From JBKECO01 sp047974745 (GTDB lineage: Bacteria; Bacillota; Clostridia; Lachnospirales; Lachnospiraceae): DNA of 64,000 nucleotides. The position numbers and the translations under genes were made by a program. The DNA lies in the NCBI GenBank assembly GCA_047974745.1, contig JBKECO010000027.1, positions 23,871 to 87,870 on the forward strand, written 5' to 3'. Below the pieces are notes generated by a model. It saw only the letters and a list, made by a program, of their open reading frames with translations. It had not been told where the DNA came from and did no database searches. Shown here one piece after another: positions 1 through 7,698 of the stretch (its first letter is position 1; each line of letters opens with the position of its first letter).

Positions 1-53
1 TTTTCTTCTGTGACGATCGTGACAGCATTTCCTGTGATTCCTTTTTTCAGCAT
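1..53 (-). CDS. Thioesterase-like protein, N-terminal 17 codons only
   Basis: A GGAAGG ribosome-binding site precedes an ATG at 53, opening a frame that runs off the window edge; it reads MLKKGITGNAVTIVTEE. This opening resembles small hotdog-fold thioesterases of the fluoroacetyl-CoA thioesterase-like family, which often start with a basic-Gly-x-x-G-x-A stretch and a V-T-E-E motif. It lies 50 bp downstream of luxS on the same strand and could be its operon partner. Only 17 residues are visible, so the family call is tentative; the start itself is well supported. Confidence 0.4.
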   Translation of the reverse strand, partial: MLKKGITGNAVTIVTEE

Positions 54-102
54 GATTTTTCCTTCCTATATATATATTCCTGTTACTTAACGATCTTATT
101 GA

Positions 103-582
103 TCAGTCTGGATACACCAGTCTCTCAGCTGTTAGATTGTCCAGCACCTCACTATAGAATTTTCCTGCAATATAGTTTGCCATCGGCAGATTCATATCCA
201 GATAATTTCCACAGTCTCTGGCAGCTGCTCCGGGAATCTCCTCTTTAAAATCGCGAATGAACGCATACATTTCTTTAAGCAGTTCTACGATATCTTTTGA
301 CTCATAGTCACCTGCCAGGATCAGATAGAATCCGGTTCGGCAGCCCATTGGTCCAAAATAGATCGTTTTATCGGCATAATCAGGGTGATTCCTCAAAAAT
401 GTTGCGCCCAAATGCTCAAAAGCATGCATTTCCGCTGTATTCATGACTGGCTCAAAATTTGGTCTCGTCATTCTGATATCAAATGTCGTTAGGACCTCTG
501 TTCCTACATGGTCCTTTCTTGACACATAGATTCCTGGTAATAATGTAAGATGATTTACGGTAAAGCTAGCTATTTTTTCCAT
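103..582 (-). CDS. luxS: S-ribosylhomocysteine lyase (AI-2 synthase)
   Basis: LuxS cleaves S-ribosylhomocysteine to homocysteine and DPD, the precursor of autoinducer-2. The 159-aa length is normal. The metal site is visible as H53 and H57 in the HAFEH motif plus C124 in RDCGNY, and the catalytic cysteine is C81 in the GCRTGFY motif. The gene follows mtnN by 39 bp on the same strand, so the two successive steps of S-adenosylhomocysteine detoxification (nucleosidase, then lyase) are probably co-transcribed. The cytosolic role and pathway are established for the family. Whether AI-2 is used as a signal cannot be read from this window. Confidence 0.96.
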   Translation of the reverse strand: MEKIASFTVNHLTLLPGIYVSRKDHVGTEVLTTFDIRMTRPNFEPVMNTAEMHAFEHLGATFLRNHPDYADKTIYFGPMGCRTGFYLILAGDYESKDIVELLKEMYAFIRDFKEEIPGAAARDCGNYLDMNLPMANYIAGKFYSEVLDNLTAERLVYPD

Positions 583-621
583 GGCGCCTCCTTATGCTTC
601 GTTTGATTTATTGCTTTCACT

Positions 622-1326
622 CTATGCCTTCTCTGACATTCGCCGTGCGATCTCCGCCACAAGATGCACAGAATGTTCAATCGCCTTTGCCTCAAATGCA
701 GGATAATCCACATGTGCACTGTCATCTGCTTTATCAGAAATGGCACGGACGATCAGGCAGGGAACTTCATTCAGATAGGCTGCATGTGCGATCGCAGCCC
801 CTTCCATCTCTGTACAGCAGCCATCAAAGGTAGCTGTCAACCAGGCTTTTTTCTCATGACTTGATATGAACTGGTCTCCAGATACGACTCTTCCCTCATG
901 TACATGGATATCTGTATTTACTGCTTCACAACTTATTTTTGCCAGTTCTCTCAGTTCCTTTGAACAGGGAAACATCTGAACCTGCATTCCCGGTATCTTT
1001 CCCGGTGCATGTCCAAAGGCCGTGACATCCACATCATGTTCCACGGTATCAGTAGACAGTACGATATCTCCAATATCGATCTTCGCCTGAAGAGATCCGG
1101 CGATTCCGGTATTGATCACAGCGTCCACTTCAAAGAGATCCAGCAGAAGCTGTGTACAACAGGCCGCATTCACCTTTCCGATTCCTGCCTGTACGACCAC
1201 CGTCTCTGTTCCCTCTAAAATTCCCCTGTAGAATTCCATAGATGCTTTTTTGGTAATATTCACATCTGTCATTTTTTCCTTTAGCTGCTCCACTTCCTGT
1301 GGCATGGCACCAATAATTCCCAGCAT
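622..1326 (-). CDS. mtnN: 5'-methylthioadenosine/S-adenosylhomocysteine nucleosidase
   Basis: The enzyme hydrolyses adenine from MTA and SAH, feeding LuxS with S-ribosylhomocysteine. At 234 aa it has the usual family length. Recognisable features are the N-terminal GIIGAMPQE segment (E11), the CTEMEGAA ribose-binding motif (E173 and E175) and the AISDKAD motif carrying the catalytic Asp198. The start is supported by AAGGAGTC just upstream of the ATG. It is upstream of luxS in the same direction, a classic activated-methyl-cycle pair. The roughly 130 bp upstream, up to the DUF4153-like gene, contain a low-complexity TGTCTTCTTTATT-type repeat. Confidence 0.95.
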   Translation of the reverse strand: MLGIIGAMPQEVEQLKEKMTDVNITKKASMEFYRGILEGTETVVVQAGIGKVNAACCTQLLLDLFEVDAVINTGIAGSLQAKIDIGDIVLSTDTVEHDVDVTAFGHAPGKIPGMQVQMFPCSKELRELAKISCEAVNTDIHVHEGRVVSGDQFISSHEKKAWLTATFDGCCTEMEGAAIAHAAYLNEVPCLIVRAISDKADDSAHVDYPAFEAKAIEHSVHLVAEIARRMSEKA

Positions 1327-1339
1327 TTCATGACTCCTT

Positions 1340-1412
1340 TGTTCTTGCCTGTTTTATTCCTGTCTTCTTTATTTCTGTCTTCTTTATTTCTGTCTGTTTT
1401 ATTCCTGTCTTC
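1340..1412. repeat. Low-complexity pyrimidine-rich tandem repeat
   Basis: Several imperfect copies of a 15-bp unit (tgtcttctttatttc and variants) lie between mtnN and the membrane-protein gene. The repeat produces a spurious Leu/Phe/Ser-rich frame on the + strand, which I do not regard as a gene. It may be prone to length variation. Confidence 0.55.
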
Positions 1413-1458
1413 TTTGCGCAGGCCGCTCTCCCATTATATCGCAGAATGCGGAGATATT

Positions 1459-3309
1459 CTATTCCTTTTCCCGGATATACAGCCTGTCTGGAAGAATCCA
1501 AATATAAGGTTCCTTGTCATTGCTGTTATAGGATATCTCGATATGATCCAGCTGAAGCATGAATTCTCCTCCATCAAATTCTCCAAAGATCTGCAAAGCT
1601 TCAGGTTCCAGCTGATATTCTCCCACTTCATCCTTTGTGTAGTCCATCGTGATCCGCTCTAGATCCGCCTTAAGGCTTTTGCTGTAAAGCGTACTGTCAT
1701 CCTTCACAATTTCAAGTACTGGAATCGAATCTCCTGACGGAATCTGCCAGAGAATCTCATAGGTACCATTTTTACCGGAAAAAGCAGGGTTCTCTGCTGT
1801 GGTTCCATACTTTTCATAGTTCTCAACCAGCGTCACTTCCCATTCCCAGCTTCGGATATCCGCCACATTCTCCCCATTATCCAGTACGATCCTGTCATAA
1901 TATATATCGGTACTTCCCATATTGTACTGAGGTGCGAATCCAAATGCTTCTTCGAATTTACGTGAATCGCTGAGTTCTTCCGTGAACCAGACTGGAAAAG
2001 ATACACTGCGCCGCTCATCATAAATACTGCTCAGATAATCTGCCGCCTCTGTGATAGCGATCTTTTGCTCATCCGTCGGTTCTCCATCTCCACTCAGAAC
2101 ACTGTCATTTTCGAGTATACTGGCCTCCTGCAGGACACTTTCCAGTCGATGCAGCTGCGCTCTTGCCGATATCTCCTGATAGCTGACTCCGGGAAAAATA
2201 GAGATCAGCAAAAGAATGCTTCCAAGAAGAATCACAGCCGGATAGGATTTTTCTCTTTTTATGACGAACAAAATCACGGTAAATGCTGCGAACACCCAGC
2301 CAATGGAAAAAAAGTATTCCTCCGGAAAAATTCCATGATCGACTACCTGTACACCAAGTGCCCAGGCTTCTGCAACTAAAATGAGTCCTGCCGCAGCAGG
2401 ATATACCTTCCGATAGATGATCGGCAGCTTTCCATTTTGTTCTGTAACCATCAGATAGAGCCAAATTCCGATCAGTGTATATGCTGCAGCAATTCCTGAC
2501 AGCAGGGAGAAATTCTGGCTGCTGCCAAAAAAGATCGTTCTTGCAGTCCATAACAGCAGCACTGCCGTAAGTGCGAGGATGACAGGGATCAGTATCGAGC
2601 CAAACAAAATCTCTATAAAACGAGGCTGTTTCTCCATCTGCCTCCTTTTTTCCTGCTCTGTATCAGTTCCAAAATCCGGAAAAAAACCGACAAAAAGTAA
2701 AAATGCTGTCAGTCCGGATATGACTGTCAGGTACTGATATACCTTGCCGCTCATTCCACTATATAGCAGATTCTCCACTGCCAAAGCCACAAGTGCCATT
2801 CCACCCAGAAGTACAAGTCCATAAAACGATGCGACTGCAGCTGATTTTTGCAGCATAAAAAGGGACTTTTCAACAGAGCTCTCCTCCGCACATCCAGTCA
2901 CATAGACGAATTGCAGCAGTGCGATCACGATTCCAATTCCGATACTTGTTCCCGCGAGATCGGATACGATCTGATACGAACCATCATAGGAGGGTATCCC
3001 GGAAAAGAAAAACAGCAGTACAAAGACTAGTACCGTACATGCTGCTGTGATCAGATCCGCCAACCTTTTCCATGGATGAGCTGCAAAATAAGCTGAAATC
3101 GTCAGGCCTGCTGTTACGGACAATGCAATCGCCAGCTGCAGACAGCTAAACAGGAACTGCACCGCTTCCTGTTCCTCCCAGTCCAGATGAATCAGTATGA
3201 TAGACAAAAGAGCAAATAGAAATGCATCTATCGTGATTGCCGGATATCGAAGCAGGGAACGCTGCATTCCCATTCTGATTTGTTTTCCGATTTTTTTCCA
3301 TATCTCCAT
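1459..3309 (-). CDS. Large integral membrane protein, DUF4153-like
   Basis: The protein is about 616 aa from the chosen ATG at 3309, which has a GGAGGG site 7 nt upstream; the longer frame back to 3402 has no comparable site. The first ~400 residues contain about ten to twelve hydrophobic segments separated by short loops. The last ~200 residues are soluble and acidic, and probably extracytoplasmic. Organisation and wording (paired helices, then a C-terminal soluble domain) fit the DUF4153/DUF4173-type membrane proteins common in Clostridia, whose function is not established. No catalytic motif was recognised. It could be co-transcribed with mtnN and luxS but is separated by a repeat-rich gap. 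Confidence 0.7.
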   Translation of the reverse strand: MEIWKKIGKQIRMGMQRSLLRYPAITIDAFLFALLSIILIHLDWEEQEAVQFLFSCLQLAIALSVTAGLTISAYFAAHPWKRLADLITAACTVLVFVLLFFFSGIPSYDGSYQIVSDLAGTSIGIGIVIALLQFVYVTGCAEESSVEKSLFMLQKSAAVASFYGLVLLGGMALVALAVENLLYSGMSGKVYQYLTVISGLTAFLLFVGFFPDFGTDTEQEKRRQMEKQPRFIEILFGSILIPVILALTAVLLLWTARTIFFGSSQNFSLLSGIAAAYTLIGIWLYLMVTEQNGKLPIIYRKVYPAAAGLILVAEAWALGVQVVDHGIFPEEYFFSIGWVFAAFTVILFVIKREKSYPAVILLGSILLLISIFPGVSYQEISARAQLHRLESVLQEASILENDSVLSGDGEPTDEQKIAITEAADYLSSIYDERRSVSFPVWFTEELSDSRKFEEAFGFAPQYNMGSTDIYYDRIVLDNGENVADIRSWEWEVTLVENYEKYGTTAENPAFSGKNGTYEILWQIPSGDSIPVLEIVKDDSTLYSKSLKADLERITMDYTKDEVGEYQLEPEALQIFGEFDGGEFMLQLDHIEISYNSNDKEPYIWILPDRLYIREKE

Positions 3310-3346
3310 ATCGATACCCTCCATATTATAACGTGCTGTACACGCC

Positions 3347-3392
3347 ACCTCTATGACATGCACGCAGCCACTTCTATGACATACAAGCGGCC
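3347..3392. repeat. Two-copy 23-bp tandem repeat
   Basis: The unit gccacttctatgacatgcac, with three more bases, occurs twice back to back with a few mismatches. It lies between the dihydrouridine synthase gene and the start of the DUF4153-like gene, inside the leader of the latter. No function is evident. Confidence 0.6.
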
Positions 3393-3418
3393 ACAGTTTC
3401 ATCTCTTGAACAAATATG

Positions 3419-4375
3419 TCAGACTGTCTTTAACGGCAGATCCTGAAATAGCCCTTGAACTGCTGCCTCATAGTCCCGGCACTTTTCAGATTTTTTTATT
3501 TTCTTCCAGTATTTTTGAGAATCTACGAACATGTCGCCCATATACGACCAAAGCTCCTTCATTCGAAATAATGTATTGCGCTCTCCCGACATCAGCTGCC
3601 GATATCCTTCGTAAATCATGTCATGAAAGGATAAAAGCCCTGCCTTATTCGGCATTCCTTCGCCGCCCTTTAGTCTTTGTACCAGCCAGGGATCACGCAG
3701 AATCCCTCTTCCGATCATGATATGTTCAAGCTTCGGGGCTCCTTGTTCCAGCTCCTTAAGATCCGCCCTCGAGCTGACATCTCCATTGTAGCAGATGGGA
3801 ATCCGGCTCATTTTTGCCGCATCAAAAAAAAGATCCCTATGTGGTGTTCCCATGTAAAATTCCTGCTGTGTCCGGGGATGGAGGATGATCTTTGTCAGTG
3901 GATAGCGGTTATAAATTGTCATCAGATCAAAAATTTCTTCCGGGTCACTTGTGCCAAGCCTTGTTTTGATCGATATGCTTCCTGCTGCCGCCGAACACAC
4001 CTTGTCAAGAAATCGATCCAGCTTCATTGGCTCATCGAGAAATCCGGAACCCTTTCCTTTTGCAGTCACGGTTCCAGATGGACAGCCCAGGTTCAGATTG
4101 AGTTCCTCATAGCCATATTGAGCAAATTCCTTCTGTGTACATATGAAGTCCTCAGCATCATTGGTCAGCAGCTGGGGAATAAGACGAATTTCCTTATTAT
4201 TTTCCGGAAAAATATCTCTTAGCTCACTCTGCTTAATTTCTCTCTGCCTTTGGGGCACGATAAAAGGCGCCACATAGGTATCTATATCGTGAAAATGGGC
4301 AGCATACGCATTCCGGTATACATAACCGGTGATTCCTTCCATCGGTGCCATGTAATATTTCATCGGTATCTCCAT
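3419..4375 (-). CDS. tRNA-dihydrouridine synthase
   Basis: This FMN enzyme reduces specific uridines of tRNA to dihydrouridine. The 318-aa protein opens with the family hallmark MAPMEGITGYVYR, has the catalytic-loop segment NLNLGCPSG (Cys98) followed by a KGKGSGF stretch, and ends its TIM barrel with the phosphate-binding IMIGRGILRDPW motif. The N-terminus could begin at M1 or M5 (MKYYMAP); the two differ little. It belongs to the short clostridial Dus branch, and I do not assign DusA, B or C. It is transcribed away from the SRAP gene, whose start lies about 180 bp to the right. Confidence 0.92.
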   Translation of the reverse strand: MEIPMKYYMAPMEGITGYVYRNAYAAHFHDIDTYVAPFIVPQRQREIKQSELRDIFPENNKEIRLIPQLLTNDAEDFICTQKEFAQYGYEELNLNLGCPSGTVTAKGKGSGFLDEPMKLDRFLDKVCSAAAGSISIKTRLGTSDPEEIFDLMTIYNRYPLTKIILHPRTQQEFYMGTPHRDLFFDAAKMSRIPICYNGDVSSRADLKELEQGAPKLEHIMIGRGILRDPWLVQRLKGGEGMPNKAGLLSFHDMIYEGYRQLMSGERNTLFRMKELWSYMGDMFVDSQKYWKKIKKSEKCRDYEAAVQGLFQDLPLKTV

Positions 4376-4555
4376 TGTCTTTACAGCTCCTGTCCTTATT
4401 GCTCCCTGTTCTTTCTGCCTGTCACTTTCTATTCCTTATTACCTGCATTGTATCATATTAAAAGGAGGAATGCTCTGTCTTTTCTGCGGCTTTTTCCTGT
4501 GGTACAATAAAAGGATACTAGAAATGATACCATCGTCAAAAGGAGGAATCCCATC

Positions 4556-5170
4556 ATGTGCGGAAGATATTATCTGACGGAAGAATCCCAGGAAGAGCTT
4601 ATTCGAATCGTCAAGATTCTGGATCATAAAATCAAGATCGAAAAAAATATCCTTTCCGGTGCTCCTTCGCACCTGTCAAGGGATATTGTTCCAACTATGC
4701 AGGCACCTGTTCTTTTTTCCGACAGCGGGAGCCTTTCCCTGGCTCTCCTGCAATGGGGCATGCATCATCCTGGTCATGACAGACTGATGATCAATGCAAG
4801 ATCGGAAAGCGTTCTTCAAAAGCCATTTTTTGCTGAGGCGGTAGCTGATGGACGCTGTATCATCCCTGCCTCCGGCTTCTATGAATGGGATGTGTCATCG
4901 AATCGCTTCACCTTTACTGATCCCCAGTCGCCTCTCCTATACTTTGCCGGATTGAAAAAGCAGCAGGAATCCATATGCTTTACCATTCTGACCTCAGCTG
5001 CCAACAATTCCATGCTGCCAGTCCATGACAGGATTCCACTGGTTCTCGATCAGGAAAGGGCTTTTCAATTCCTTGCAGCGGAATCTGCTGCCATTGAGCT
5101 TTTAACATCAACTCCTTTAGAGTTATCACGATCTGCTGAATTTGAACAATTAAGGCTGGATTTTACTTAG
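4556..5170 (+). CDS. SRAP/HMCES abasic-site DNA-protein crosslinking protein (YedK-like)
   Basis: Members form a thiazolidine crosslink to abasic sites in single-stranded DNA through their N-terminal cysteine. All expected residues are visible: Cys2 (exposed after Met removal), N80 in the INARSE motif, E110 in SGFYEW and H157 in the VHDRIP motif. The 204-aa length fits the family. AAAAGGAGG precedes the ATG. It lies 95 bp upstream of a LexA-boxed Y-family polymerase on the same strand, matching the recurrent link of this family to the SOS response. No LexA box was found in front of this gene itself. Confidence 0.93.
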   Translation: MCGRYYLTEESQEELIRIVKILDHKIKIEKNILSGAPSHLSRDIVPTMQAPVLFSDSGSLSLALLQWGMHHPGHDRLMINARSESVLQKPFFAEAVADGRCIIPASGFYEWDVSSNRFTFTDPQSPLLYFAGLKKQQESICFTILTSAANNSMLPVHDRIPLVLDQERAFQFLAAESAAIELLTSTPLELSRSAEFEQLRLDFT

Positions 5171-5232
5171 CCTTAATTTTTTTTGTCTATTTTTACCATT
5201 TACAGAATCAATATCATTTGCTATTATTTATT

Positions 5233-5246
5233 CGAACACATGTTCT
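5233..5246 (+). promoter_or_regulatory. LexA (SOS) box upstream of the Y-family polymerase
   Basis: The site CGAACACATGTTCT matches the Gram-positive LexA operator consensus CGAACRNRYGTTYC at 13 of 14 positions. It is 19 bp upstream of the TTG start codon, where bound LexA would block transcription or the polymerase start. It predicts damage-inducible expression of the polymerase and its coupled 83-aa partner. Confidence 0.8.
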
Positions 5247-5265
5247 ATTTTTAGGAGGTGATTTT

Positions 5266-6528
5266 TTGGACAGTCTGATCTTTCATATTGATGTCAACTC
5301 TGCTTTCCTATCCTGGGAAGCTGTTTACAGACTGCAGCATCTGGGAGAGACTCTGGATCTAAGAACCATACCCTCTGCTGTATGTGGCGATATCAAGAAA
5401 CGGCATGGTATTATTCTGGCAAAATCTGTGCCTGCAAAGAAATATAATATTCAGACTGCTGAGACCATTGGAGATGCCTTAAAGAAATGTCCGCATCTCA
5501 TGCTCGTTCGTCCTCACTATGACCTCTATGATACCTGTTCAAAAGGGTTCATGCAGATCCTTCGGGAATACTCTCCCGTCGTTGAGCAGTACAGTATTGA
5601 TGAAGCCTACATTGACATGAGCGGCACCGAGAGTATCTGGGGAAGCCCTGTGGCTGCCGCGATTTTGATCCGTGATCAGATCTACAGAGAACTGGGTTTT
5701 ACTGTTAATATTGGTATTTCCACCAACAAACTACTTGCCAAGATGGCTTCTGACTTCAGCAAGCCGAATCGCATCCACACTTTATTTCCACAGGAGATCA
5801 AGGATAAGATGTGGCCTCTTCCTGTTGGAAATCTGTTTTTCTGTGGTCGTAAGACAGAAGTAAAGTTAAAAAATCTGGATATCCATACCATCGGAGATCT
5901 TGCCTGCTTTGACTATGAGATTTTAAAAGCCCACTTTAAGAAGCACGGCGAGATCCTTTATGCCTTTGCCCATGGAATGGATGTCTCTCTTGTTGAACCT
6001 ATTGCGCCGGAGAATAAGGGGTACGGAAACAGCATGACGGTCCCCTTTGATGTCTGCGATGTTTTTACAGCCAGAACGGTGCTCTTGTCCCTTTGTGAAA
6101 GTGTCGGCATGCGCCTGAGAAAAGATCGCAAAAAGGCACTTGTAATCTCGGTCTCTGCCAAAAATTTTGCACTTTCGACCAACAGCCACCAGATGACATT
6201 ATCTGCTGCCACCAATATTACAGATGAGTTATATAGATGCAGCTGTGAGCTCTTCGACGAACTCTGGGATGGTTACACACTACTGCGGCATATCGGAGTC
6301 CATACTGCAAGGATCTTTGACTCTGAAGAAGCAAGACAGCTGGATTTGTTTACAATGGACCACTACCAGAAGCTGGAGAAGCTTGACTCCGCCATTGATA
6401 CCATTAGAGACCGCTATGGAAAGGAGGCCGTATTTCGCGCTTCTTATGTGGGGGCAAAAATACGCCCCATTAACGGTGGTATCGGTCTGGAAAAGAAACG
6501 AGTGAAAGGAGAGGACGTATATTACTAA
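5266..6528 (+). CDS. Y-family translesion DNA polymerase (DinB/UmuC-like)
   Basis: The start is taken as TTG at 5266 because AGGAGGTGA ends a few bases before it and the protein then opens MDSLIFHIDVNSAFLSW, the family N-terminus; the longer frame from 5218 has no such site. The product is about 420 aa. Metal-binding Asp9 and the catalytic SIDEAYIDM motif (D112, E113) are present, as is the ISTNKLLAKMASDFSKP segment. It is longer than typical Pol IV and resembles the clostridial UmuC-like branch. A LexA box overlaps its promoter region. The stop codon is immediately followed by the ATG of the next gene, so the two are translationally coupled. Confidence 0.93.
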   Translation: MDSLIFHIDVNSAFLSWEAVYRLQHLGETLDLRTIPSAVCGDIKKRHGIILAKSVPAKKYNIQTAETIGDALKKCPHLMLVRPHYDLYDTCSKGFMQILREYSPVVEQYSIDEAYIDMSGTESIWGSPVAAAILIRDQIYRELGFTVNIGISTNKLLAKMASDFSKPNRIHTLFPQEIKDKMWPLPVGNLFFCGRKTEVKLKNLDIHTIGDLACFDYEILKAHFKKHGEILYAFAHGMDVSLVEPIAPENKGYGNSMTVPFDVCDVFTARTVLLSLCESVGMRLRKDRKKALVISVSAKNFALSTNSHQMTLSAATNITDELYRCSCELFDELWDGYTLLRHIGVHTARIFDSEEARQLDLFTMDHYQKLEKLDSAIDTIRDRYGKEAVFRASYVGAKIRPINGGIGLEKKRVKGEDVYY

Positions 6529-6780
6529 ATGAATATCAGTATCGATGCAATTGCCACATTTAACCCTGCCGGGGATATCCGCCCCATGTTCGTACGCCTG
6601 GAGGATGCCAGCCATGAGCTTCACACCTATAAGATCCTTTCTGTCGTACAACAAAAAAATGAGAACCTCTCCGGGATCAGTTCCAACCTATTCCGATGCT
6701 TGATCGAAGTAGGTGGCATACAGCGAGAGATTCTCATTCGTTATCATTTTAACTCCCATAAATGGGCACTGGTAGGGTAA
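6529..6780 (+). CDS. 83-aa protein coupled to the Y-family polymerase, function unknown
   Basis: The ATG directly abuts the TAA of the polymerase gene, which strongly implies co-translation. The product is a small soluble protein with a central FVRLED segment and a C-terminal IRYHFNSHKWALV stretch. I recognise no named domain. Position and size recall YolD-type partners that follow UmuC-like genes in Firmicutes, and a regulatory or accessory role for the polymerase is an inference from context only. It shares the LexA-controlled transcript. The gene ends 31 bp before the convergent esterase gene. Confidence 0.75.
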   Translation: MNISIDAIATFNPAGDIRPMFVRLEDASHELHTYKILSVVQQKNENLSGISSNLFRCLIEVGGIQREILIRYHFNSHKWALVG

Positions 6781-6811
6781 TGAACAGATCCCTGTACTTT
6801 GTCTGCAAGGA

Positions 6812-7645
6812 TTATATTCCTACATTACCACTATTGATGCCCAGCTCCCCAAGTTCAGTGGGCAGCCACTCCATTCCCTTTTTGATATAGATATCCCAAA
6901 AGTCCCATTCATGCCCTCCTGGACCGGTCACATAGGTATGATTTACTCCTTTTTGCTTTAAAAAGTCAGAAAAATCTGCATTGGTGGCGAGGAGCATGTC
7001 CTCCTCGCCGCATGCAATATAAATATCAGGAAATTTCTTCCCTTCTTCTATCAGCTTTTGAACGAGGAACTTTGGATTCTTGTCTGACTCTATCAGTTCA
7101 TCCAAATTACCGAAACAACTTTCGGCATAGTCTCTGCTTCCGATGAAAAAGGGAACATCATTTGTTCGCGAAGGCATCTCTTCGATCAAAAGTGCACCTG
7201 AAAGAGCAACGATCGCTCCAAAGGCATCGCAGTACTTAAGTCCATTTCGCATCGCACCATAGCCGCCCATGGAGAGACCTCCAATATAGGTATCTTCTCT
7301 TTTGTGACTGAGAGGAAACATCTTTCTGGTCAGCTCAACAAGTTCTTTTCCAATGAACTCTCCATAGTAGTTGTGGCTTGCTTCCTGATCCACATAAAAT
7401 GCATTGTCTCCAGAGGGCATAACGATAACGAGGTCATGTTCTTCTGCATATCTTTGAATCCTCGTTCCATTGACCCAGTCTGTATAGTTTCCAAAGATTC
7501 CATGCAGCAGATATAATGTCTTGTATGGTTTTCCCTCCCGCTCCTGCATCCCCGGAAAGATCATTTTGTCTGCCGGCAGAATCACATTGACCGGAACTGT
7601 CCTCATCAGGGATTTGCTTAGTAGATTCATCTGTATATACGCCAT
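6812..7645 (-). CDS. Alpha/beta-hydrolase esterase (EstA / esterase D-like)
   Basis: The 277-aa protein belongs to the putative-esterase family that includes tributyrin esterase EstA and S-formylglutathione hydrolase. The nucleophile elbow IGGLSMGGYG gives Ser125; the acid is probably in the CGEEDMLL segment, and the histidine is in the GPGGHEWDFWD segment near the C-terminus. LLHGIFGNYTDW supplies the oxyanion-hole HG motif. No signal peptide is seen, so it should be cytosolic. AAGGAGATACA immediately precedes the ATG. It is downstream of sbcDC on the same strand with a 53-bp gap. The natural ester substrate is not predictable. Confidence 0.88.
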   Translation of the reverse strand: MAYIQMNLLSKSLMRTVPVNVILPADKMIFPGMQEREGKPYKTLYLLHGIFGNYTDWVNGTRIQRYAEEHDLVIVMPSGDNAFYVDQEASHNYYGEFIGKELVELTRKMFPLSHKREDTYIGGLSMGGYGAMRNGLKYCDAFGAIVALSGALLIEEMPSRTNDVPFFIGSRDYAESCFGNLDELIESDKNPKFLVQKLIEEGKKFPDIYIACGEEDMLLATNADFSDFLKQKGVNHTYVTGPGGHEWDFWDIYIKKGMEWLPTELGELGINSGNVGI

Positions 7646-7698
7646 TGTATCTCCTTTTCTGTATTTGCTGGTTTAATAGATATCATTCTATTGAACGT

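Noticed and set aside
1330..1662. A + strand frame rich in Leu/Phe/Ser
   Set aside because: It arises from the pyrimidine repeat and lies over the end of the DUF4153-like gene; no ribosome-binding site or family.
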